Positions 6,065 to 11,247 of a DNA stretch of 11,247 bases are shown here, one piece after another. The notes below the pieces were generated by a model, which made no database searches, was not told the origin of the DNA, and saw only the letters and a program-made list of their open reading frames with translations. Every line of letters starts with the position of its first letter. The first letter of the stretch is position 1. A program made the position numbers and the translations under genes. The stretch covers positions 1 to 11,247 of the forward strand of contig CAYRFV010000189.1 of NCBI GenBank assembly GCA_964423545.1. The letters are read 5' to 3'. This stretch comes from JALOOE01 sp964423545. GTDB lineage: Bacteria > Chloroflexota > Anaerolineae > CG2-30-64-16.

Positions 6065-6096
6065 GAGCGCCAGAAGCGCGGTGGCTTCTGGCGCTC
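6065..6096. terminator. Strong 12-bp hairpin between the S1 and DksA-like genes
   Basis: GAGCGCCAGAAG (6065-6076) and CTTCTGGCGCTC (6085-6096) are perfectly complementary with an 8-nt loop. The stem is strong enough for a terminator or RNA-processing signal, but the sequence after it is A/C-rich on the plus strand. It ends 30 bp before the DksA-like start. It may separate S1 from the next gene or form part of that gene's leader. Confidence 0.45.
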
Positions 6097-6126
6097 CAAG
6101 ACACCCATGAAACAATCCAACGCAAG

Positions 6127-6465
6127 ATGACAGCCCAAGACGACAGCATTCCCGAAGCACGCGCTCGCCTGTTGGCCGAGCGCGCTGAGGTGCTCCAGGA
6201 AGTAGAGGGCCTGCGCGCTCGCCTGGAGACCAAGGGCGACTACAGCCTGGGGGCCGGTGATCCCATGATCTACCAGTGGGAGCTCAACCTGGCCCTGCTT
6301 GAGCGCGCCCAGCAGCATCTCGCGGAGATTGAGACCGCATTGGAACAACTCGACATGGGCATCTATGGCCGCTGTGAGCGCTGCGGCAAGCCCATCGAAC
6401 CGGAGCGATTGGCTGTCCTGAGCCACACGACCGTCTGCAGCCAGTGCGCTCAGCGCCGGCGCTGA
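6127..6465 (+). CDS. DksA/TraR family C4 zinc-finger protein
   Basis: A small protein of 112 residues. An N-terminal helical, coiled-coil-like region (about 8-75, rich in Ala, Arg, Glu and Leu) is followed by a zinc finger with C83xxC86 and C104xxC107, inside the family pattern GIYGRCERCGKPIEPERLAVL (79-99, quoted with one residue more on each side of the knuckle). Family members bind RNA polymerase through the secondary channel. The acidic DxxDxA tip motif of E. coli DksA is not seen in the coiled-coil stretch, so ppGpp-linked activity should not be assumed. The ATG at 6127 has no strong Shine-Dalgarno, and no promoter stands out in the 142 bp upstream. A hairpin terminator follows the stop, so the gene probably ends a transcript. 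Confidence 0.88.
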   Translation: MTAQDDSIPEARARLLAERAEVLQEVEGLRARLETKGDYSLGAGDPMIYQWELNLALLERAQQHLAEIETALEQLDMGIYGRCERCGKPIEPERLAVLSHTTVCSQCAQRRR

Positions 6466-6489
6466 GCCGACCGCCCTGCAGCCGTCGAG

Positions 6490-6513
6490 CGCCCGGCCCA
6501 TGCCGGGCGTTTG
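6490..6513 (+). terminator. Rho-independent terminator after the DksA-like gene
   Basis: CGCCCGGC (6490-6497) pairs perfectly with GCCGGGCG (6502-6509) over a CCAT tetraloop, followed by TTTGT. The T-run is short, but the stem is strong and starts 25 bp after the stop codon, where a terminator is expected. Confidence 0.6.
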
Positions 6514-6619
6514 TGCATGTAGCCGCGTCAGCGACGCGCCTGCCTGCGCGCGTGGCCATGCGGGCAGGCGCACCGCATCCGAAAGTGAACGATGTTTCGC
6601 AGCCGCAAGACGACGGTCT

Positions 6620-6628
6620 TGCTATGCT
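6620..6628 (+). promoter_or_regulatory. Weak candidate extended -10 for the DHH-CBS gene
   Basis: TGCTATGCT contains a TG dinucleotide one base before TATGCT (6623-6628). No -35 hexamer is found at a normal distance. A promoter is expected in this gap because a terminator precedes it, and this is the best-looking site. Confidence 0.3.
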
Positions 6629-6664
6629 GCACTGTCTTTGGTCTTTCGTTGCGAGCAGCTTCCC

Positions 6665-9322
6665 ATGTCGCCAACGAGCGCTTCCTCCCATACCTTGATC
6701 CTGACGCACGAGCACGCCGACTTCGATGCGTTGGCGAGCTTGTTGGCAGCCGCCAGACTCTATCCCCAGGCGACTCCGGTCTTGCCGCGCCAGCTTAACC
6801 GCAATCTCGAGGCCTTCCTGGCAGTGTACCGGGATGTCCTGCCTTTCGTGCGCCTGGAAGACCTGCCCCGGCGTCGCGTTGAACAGGTTGTACTGGTGGA
6901 TGCGCAGACGGTGCAGCCGGTGCGCGGGATGGGCGCACAGGCCACCGGGCTCATCATCGATCATCACCCCCTGATGCGCGAGCTGCTGCCCGGCTGGAGC
7001 TTCTCCGGCGAAGAAGTGGGCGCCACGACGACGCTGCTGGTTGAGCAGTTGGCCGAGAGAAGCATCTCGCTCAATGCGACCGAGGCCACGCTGTTACTGC
7101 TCGGCATCTATGAGGACACGGGGGGGCTCAGCTACGAGACAACAACCCCGCGCGATATGCGAGCAGCGGCCTGGCTGATGGAACACGGGGCGAATCTGCT
7201 GCTCGTCCGCCGCTTCTTGCACCACCCGCTCACCGACGAGCAGCGCGCGCTCTATCAACAGCTTGCCGACAGCAGCCAACCCTACCAGTTCAGTAGCCAC
7301 GCGATTATCATCGCGACAGCGGTGGTCGATGAAACCGTCGAGGAGATCTCGACCCTGGCGCACAAGCTGCATGATCTCTATGAGCCGGACGCGATCTTCA
7401 TGCTCGTGCAGATGGGCGACCACATCCAACTCGTCGCGCGCAGCATCAGCGATGCGGTCGACGTGGGCAAGATAGCGTCCGCGCTGCATGGGGGCGGCCA
7501 CAGCCGCGCCGCCGCAGCGCTGATCCGCGACAGCTCCCTCGCCAGCGTGCTCGAAACCCTGGTCTACATGCTGCAAAGCCAGGTGCAGCCGACGGTGACC
7601 GTGGGGCAGATCATGTCTTACGGCGCGCCGCAGGTGCTCGCGCCAGATGAGACCATCGGTGACGCGGCGGAGCGCATGCGCCGCTACGGCTTCGAGGGCT
7701 TCCCCGTGGTGGATGGCGGACGGGTCGTCGGCATGCTGACCCGGCGCGAGATCGACCGGGCCATGCACCATGGGTTGCAGCGGCACCCGGTCAGCCGCTA
7801 CATGCGCCGTGGCGAGGTGTACGTGACGCCGGAGGAGTCCGTCGAAACGCTGCGCCAGGTGATGACCGAGCAGGATTGGGGCCAGGTTCCGGTGCTCGAT
7901 CCGCACACCGGCACGCTGCTGGGCATCGTCACGCGCACCGATCTGCTGAAGCAATGGGCCGGCGCCGGATCGATGCGCGCCGAGACGCTGGACCAACGCA
8001 TGGCCGCGACCCTGCCGCACGCGCTGCTCGACCTGATCCGGCAGGCCGGCGCGCTGGCGGGCGAGCTGAGCTTCCCGCTCTATGCGGTCGGCGGCTTCGT
8101 GCGCGATCTGCTGCTGGGTCACCCCAACCTGGATGTCGATCTGGTCGTCGAAGGAGACGCCATCAGGCTGGCGCAGGAGCTATCGCGACGGCTCGGGGGC
8201 CATGTGCGCAGCCATCGTCGCTTCGGCACAGCCAAATGGATCCTGCCGGATGAGCTGCGCGCTCCCGTCAACGGTGCACTGCCCGAATCACTCGATTTCG
8301 CCACGGCCCGCACCGAATTCTACGAGCACCCCACCGCTCTGCCGACGGTCGAACGCAGCAGCATCAAGCAGGACCTCCATCGTCGCGACTTCACCATCAA
8401 TACTTTGGCCATCCGGCTGACCCCGGACCGCTGGGGTGAGTTGCTGGATTTCTACGGCGGACGCAAAGATCTGGACGATGGCCTGATTCGCGTCCTCCAC
8501 AGCCTGAGCTTCGTAGAGGACCCCACGCGCATCCTACGGGCAGCGCGCTTCGCGCAGCGTTTCGGTTTCCAGATCGAGCCGCGCACCGCAGAACTGATCG
8601 GCAACGCGCTTGATCTGCTGGATCGCGTCAGCGCAGAACGGGTGCGGCATGAACTCGAGCTGCTGCTAGGCGAGACGGAACCTGAACGCGCCTTCTGCCG
8701 GCTGGCCGAGATGGGCGTCCTGTCGGTGCTCCACCCGGACTTGCACTGCAATGACTGGTTTCCGGCCAAAGCGGTCGAGTTGCGCAGACAGTTGCAACAC
8801 GTGCGGAATGCCGTCAGCCACGCGCCGCCCCCGATGGCCCTCGCGCCCGATGCTGCGCCGCGTCTCTACCTGGCGCTGCTCACCTATGACATGTCGATCG
8901 AGAGCGTGCAGGCCTTCATTGGCAAGTATCGCCTGCGCAAGTCCTATCGCGACCTGCTCAGCGAGGTCGCGCGGCTGCGCAGACAACTGCCTCGCCTCAG
9001 CCAGAATGGCCTGAAGCCGAGCGAGGTCGTTGGCATCCTGGATGAGACGAGCGATGAGGCGCGGCTGCTGCTGCGCGTCGCCACCGACTCCTGGTCGGTG
9101 CGGCAGCGTCTCGACCAGTACCAGCGCCGCCTCCGCCACGTGCGCTCAATCCTCACCGGCGATGACTTGCGCCGGATGGGCTTGCCGCCCGGACGCCTCT
9201 ACAGCCAGATCCTCACCCGCCTGCGCGCCGCCCATCTCGATGGCGACATCTCGTCTCGCGAGGATGAGGAGCGGTTGGTGCGTGAGACGCTTGCTGCACA
9301 ACGGCGCACCGCAGCCGAGTGA
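6665..9322 (+). CDS. DHH phosphoesterase, CBS pair and tRNA nucleotidyltransferase/poly(A) polymerase fusion
   Basis: An 885-residue multidomain RNA enzyme. The DHH phosphoesterase (about 10-200) keeps its metal ligands: H17/D19/D21 in HADFDA, D79 in VLVDA, DHH at 99-101 and D151 in YEDTGG. The DHHA1 subdomain ends in GGGHSRAAAA (276-285). Two CBS motifs (about 311-366 and 375-430) could bind an adenine nucleotide. The class II nucleotidyltransferase head starts near 465: GGFVRD (476-481), catalytic D490/D492 in LDVDLVVEGDA, RRDFTINTLAI (573-583) and EDPTRILRAARFAQRFGF (618-634); a helical RNA-binding tail follows. The same architecture is known for bacterial A-adding and CCA-adding enzymes, so it likely matures or repairs tRNA 3' ends, with a linked nanoRNase-like activity. 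Start: ATG at 6665, just before the DHH fold; the ribosome site is weak. The frame remains open upstream to 6500 without family sequence. Confidence 0.93.
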   Translation: MSPTSASSHTLILTHEHADFDALASLLAAARLYPQATPVLPRQLNRNLEAFLAVYRDVLPFVRLEDLPRRRVEQVVLVDAQTVQPVRGMGAQATGLIIDHHPLMRELLPGWSFSGEEVGATTTLLVEQLAERSISLNATEATLLLLGIYEDTGGLSYETTTPRDMRAAAWLMEHGANLLLVRRFLHHPLTDEQRALYQQLADSSQPYQFSSHAIIIATAVVDETVEEISTLAHKLHDLYEPDAIFMLVQMGDHIQLVARSISDAVDVGKIASALHGGGHSRAAAALIRDSSLASVLETLVYMLQSQVQPTVTVGQIMSYGAPQVLAPDETIGDAAERMRRYGFEGFPVVDGGRVVGMLTRREIDRAMHHGLQRHPVSRYMRRGEVYVTPEESVETLRQVMTEQDWGQVPVLDPHTGTLLGIVTRTDLLKQWAGAGSMRAETLDQRMAATLPHALLDLIRQAGALAGELSFPLYAVGGFVRDLLLGHPNLDVDLVVEGDAIRLAQELSRRLGGHVRSHRRFGTAKWILPDELRAPVNGALPESLDFATARTEFYEHPTALPTVERSSIKQDLHRRDFTINTLAIRLTPDRWGELLDFYGGRKDLDDGLIRVLHSLSFVEDPTRILRAARFAQRFGFQIEPRTAELIGNALDLLDRVSAERVRHELELLLGETEPERAFCRLAEMGVLSVLHPDLHCNDWFPAKAVELRRQLQHVRNAVSHAPPPMALAPDAAPRLYLALLTYDMSIESVQAFIGKYRLRKSYRDLLSEVARLRRQLPRLSQNGLKPSEVVGILDETSDEARLLLRVATDSWSVRQRLDQYQRRLRHVRSILTGDDLRRMGLPPGRLYSQILTRLRAAHLDGDISSREDEERLVRETLAAQRRTAAE

Positions 9323-9332
9323 TGTGTGACAC

Positions 9333-9366
9333 GTTCCGAGCAGCCGCCAGGCTTATCACTCGGAAC
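9333..9366. repeat. Inverted repeat upstream of the sigma factor gene
   Basis: GTTCCGAG (9333-9340) and CTCGGAAC (9359-9366) are perfect 8-bp arms with an 18-bp centre, in the 118-bp gap after the nucleotidyltransferase gene. No T-tract follows. Each arm contains a GGAAC in one orientation, and the right arm supplies the -35 of a candidate ECF promoter. It may be an operator or a 3' stem of the upstream message. Confidence 0.5.
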
Positions 9367-9386
9367 CTGTCGCATCGAAGCTCGTT
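9362..9386 (+). promoter_or_regulatory. Candidate ECF-type promoter for the sigma factor operon
   Basis: GGAAC (9362-9366), a 16-bp spacer and CGTT (9383-9386) match the common ECF promoter pattern (GGAAC near -35, CGTC/CGTT-like near -10). Transcription would begin near 9393, about 48 nt before the sigma start. ECF factors often transcribe their own operon, so position and sequence agree, but the pattern is short and could occur by chance. Confidence 0.45.
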
Positions 9387-9440
9387 CGTTCCCTCTCGAC
9401 CCCGTATCTTGCCCGCGCGTTTCCCGTTGATCTGATTAGC

Positions 9441-10022
9441 ATGGCCATGCAAGCGCCGATCACTGATGAGCAGGTGACCACACTGGTATCCCGGTGTCAG
9501 CAGGGTGAGGCGAGCGCCACAGAGGCGCTCTACGATCTGTACGCCGACCGCCTCTACCGGTATCTGCGGGCGCGCGTGCGAGACGCCGATGCGGCAGCCG
9601 ATCTCACGACCGAGGTCTTTGTGCGCATGATCCAGCACATCGGGAGCTTCCGACTCAATCGTGCACGTCCGGCATCCTCCTTCAGTGCATGGCTCTATCG
9701 CATCGCAGCCAATCTGGCAGCGGATCAGCATCGCGGCAGCCGGCGCTACGAGCCCATCACCCTCGATGAAGGGTTGGTAGGGCCCGCACGCAATCCCGGC
9801 CCCGATGCCATCGCGGAGCAACGAGACGTCACGGCACGGCTTACCGAGGCGATCAACGCGCTCAGCGAGGAACAACGTCTGGTCATCATCGCAAAGTTTG
9901 CCGAAGGAATGAGCAACGCGGAAGTGGCCTCCTTTCTGGGAAAGACCGAAGGGGCGGTCAAAGCGCTCCAGCATCGAGCCTTGGGCGCATTGGGACGGCT
10001 GTTGGGTGCTGCGGAACGATGA
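9441..10022 (+). CDS. ECF-type RNA polymerase sigma factor
   Basis: A sigma-70-family factor of 193 residues with only regions 2 and 4. Region 2 spans about 25-97: EALYDLYADRLYRYLRAR, DAAADLTTEVFVRMIQHI (-10 and core binding) and FSAWLYRIAANLAADQHR (81-98). A linker follows, then region 4 with its helix-turn-helix (about 135-188): LSEEQRLVIIAKFAEGMSN, VASFLGKTEGAVKALQHRAL. The ATG at 9441 lacks a clear Shine-Dalgarno, and an in-frame ATG two codons later is an alternative. The stop TGA overlaps the ATG of the next gene (ATGA), so the two proteins are probably made in a coupled way. The neighbour is a membrane protein with a DUF5667-like region, a frequent partner of ECF factors that may hold or tune the sigma factor. 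The target regulon is unknown. Confidence 0.93.
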   Translation: MAMQAPITDEQVTTLVSRCQQGEASATEALYDLYADRLYRYLRARVRDADAAADLTTEVFVRMIQHIGSFRLNRARPASSFSAWLYRIAANLAADQHRGSRRYEPITLDEGLVGPARNPGPDAIAEQRDVTARLTEAINALSEEQRLVIIAKFAEGMSNAEVASFLGKTEGAVKALQHRALGALGRLLGAAER

Positions 10023-11247
10023 ACATGGAAATGACGACCATACTGGATGATTGCCTGGCGCGGCTCCAGGCCGGGGCATCGATTGCCGACTGCCTGGCTC
10101 AGCATCCGGAGGCGGCGACCGAGCTGGCGCCCATGCTGGCCGCGGCCAGCCAACTGAGTCGCCTGGCTGTGCCCACCCTATCGGATGCCCAGCGCCTGCG
10201 AGGCAAGGTGGCGCTGCGCGAGGCGCACAGCGCCCGCCCCGCCCCGCGGACGCTGGCATCATGGCTGGGCGGCGCTCGTCCACTCAGAGGCTGGGCTATG
10301 GCAGTCGCTGCGGCCTGCGTGCTCTTCGCCAGCGTTGCGGCCGGAGCCGTGGCAGCCAGCCAACCCGGCGATCTCACATACTCGGTGCGTGTTACGGTCG
10401 AACGTGCTCCGGCGCTGCTGTCACGCGATCCGGCGCAACGCGCCGCCGCCGAGCTGGCTGCAGCTGATCGGCGGTTAGCGGACCTGCATCGCGCTTCCGC
10501 ACGCCCACAGCCCGCTGTCGATGTGGCACTGGAGGCGCTGATAGCCGGCGACGAGGCGGTAGCGGATGAGACCCCGCGTCTATCTGAACCGGCCCGACTC
10601 AGAGCCGCAGAACGCGTCGAAGGCCATGCCGTTGTCTTGGCTCGACTTGCCGTGACGGCGCCGGAGGCGCGTGCCGCTGAAGCACTTGCCGCCGCAGCGA
10701 CCAGAGCCAGCGCCATCGCAGCCCACGTGCGCGCCGGACCGCCGAACACGCCACCCGGCGGCGGGCCCCCGACCGCTCCGCCCGGCGGCGGGCTGCCGGG
10801 CGCCACGCCATCGACCGCGCGTCCGGCCGAGACACCGACGCCGACCAGATCGCCGCTTGCAACGTCGACTGCGACGGCCGGCGCTCCCGAGGCGACCCCC
10901 ACCGATCCTGCCACCCCCACGCATGACGCGACACGTCCCGGCAGCACATCGACGCGCACGCCCGATCGACGCCCAACGGATGGTACGTTCGGGCCGCCCA
11001 CCGGCCAGGCGCCGCGAGCAACCCGAGCAACCGAGACACCGGCCAGGCGTGCCACAGGGATTGCCGCCACTCTGACCGCCTTGCCGTCTCGCTCCGTCCA
11101 GCCAGCCACCGCAACGCGAAGCATCGAGCAGACGCTCACACCGGGACGGCCCACCGGCACGCCGCCTCCGGCCATCGAAACGCGACGGGCAGAGCACACG
11201 GTCATGCCCGAACGCCGCACCCCCGCTGCGCCGAATACGCCACTGCC
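10019..11247 (+). CDS. Single-pass membrane protein, DUF5667-like, probable sigma partner; C-terminus beyond window
   Basis: Open from the ATG overlapping the sigma stop to the right edge, 409 whole codons without a stop. Residues 1-80 are a cytoplasmic, helical segment (ILDDCLARLQAGASIADCLAQHP) of the sort found at the front of anti-sigma-like proteins. The single membrane helix is at about 92-113 (WAMAVAAACVLFASVAAGA). Outside, SQPGDLTYSVRVTVERA (114-130) and an Ala-rich helical stretch to about 238 resemble DUF5667. From about 240 the chain becomes Pro/Thr/Arg/Ala-rich and disordered (PPGGG, TPTPT and similar), with no fold seen. No zinc-binding HxxxCxxC motif is present, so it is not a typical ZAS anti-sigma. 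An anti-sigma or sensor role is inferred from the 4-bp overlap. ATG codons at 10025 and 10031 are alternative starts. Confidence 0.8.
   Translation, partial: MNMEMTTILDDCLARLQAGASIADCLAQHPEAATELAPMLAAASQLSRLAVPTLSDAQRLRGKVALREAHSARPAPRTLASWLGGARPLRGWAMAVAAACVLFASVAAGAVAASQPGDLTYSVRVTVERAPALLSRDPAQRAAAELAAADRRLADLHRASARPQPAVDVALEALIAGDEAVADETPRLSEPARLRAAERVEGHAVVLARLAVTAPEARAAEALAAAATRASAIAAHVRAGPPNTPPGGGPPTAPPGGGLPGATPSTARPAETPTPTRSPLATSTATAGAPEATPTDPATPTHDATRPGSTSTRTPDRRPTDGTFGPPTGQAPRATRATETPARRATGIAATLTALPSRSVQPATATRSIEQTLTPGRPTGTPPPAIETRRAEHTVMPERRTPAAPNTPL
10751..10804 (+). repeat. Imperfect 27-bp tandem duplication in the Pro-rich tail
   Basis: Two adjacent units of 27 bp (10751-10777 and 10778-10804) share the exact core CCCGGCGGCGGG (10754-10765 and 10781-10792) and encode PPGGGPPTA then PPGGGLPGA. 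The repeat keeps the reading frame, so it adds nine residues per unit to the linker that follows the DUF5667-like region. Confidence 0.7.

Noticed and set aside
10099..11220. A 373-codon open frame on the minus strand opposite the DUF5667-like gene
   Set aside because: Its translation is Ala/Arg/Ser/Gly/Val-rich low complexity without a family match, and it arises from GC-rich codons of the real plus-strand gene, which has a coupled start, a membrane helix and a recognisable region.

Overview
The window is GC-rich, densely coding bacterial DNA. It looks like an ordinary chromosomal contig, because it contains no phage, transposon, CRISPR, rRNA or tRNA signature. Gene content and style suggest a Chloroflexota-like bacterium: a four-domain S1 protein with an acidic tail, a DHH-CBS-nucleotidyltransferase fusion, and an ECF sigma factor overlapping a membrane protein with a DUF5667-like region. 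This placement is an inference from family knowledge and was not tested.

Layout. (1) 1-445, minus strand: the 5' part of an exported, lipoprotein-type protein-L-isoaspartate O-methyltransferase, running off the left edge. (2) 522-1460, plus: a CPBP-family intramembrane protease, divergent from (1) across a 76-bp gap holding a TTGACA promoter and a palindrome. (3) 1527-1913, minus: a DUF302 protein. (4) 1914-2342: a non-coding stretch ending in an extended -10 promoter. (5) 2343-4170, plus: etfB-etfA, the two subunits of electron transfer flavoprotein; etfB is interrupted by a 10-N assembly gap. (6) 4171-4553: a long intergenic region with an inverted repeat, a perfect-consensus sigma-70 promoter (TTGACA, 17 bp, TATAAT) and a structured leader that contains an intrinsic terminator. 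(7) 4554-5984: a ribosomal-protein-S1-like protein. (8) 6127-6465: a DksA/TraR zinc-finger protein, followed by a hairpin terminator. (9) 6665-9322: an 885-residue protein joining a DHH/DHHA1 phosphoesterase, two CBS motifs and a tRNA nucleotidyltransferase/poly(A) polymerase. (10) 9441-10022: an ECF sigma factor, preceded by a candidate ECF-type promoter, overlapping by 4 bp (11) 10019-11247, a single-pass membrane protein with a DUF5667-like region and a long Pro/Thr-rich tail that runs off the right edge.

Working together: etfB/etfA form one heterodimer that passes electrons from flavin dehydrogenases. The S1, DksA-like and nucleotidyltransferase genes all concern RNA (translation, transcription control, tRNA 3' ends and small-RNA turnover). 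The sigma factor and the membrane protein are probably a translationally coupled signalling pair. I did not find a clear-cut undescribed system. The best candidates for follow-up are the attenuator-like leader of the S1 gene, the ECF sigma/DUF5667-like pair with its possible autoregulatory promoter, and the etfB gap, which probably hides more than 10 bases.
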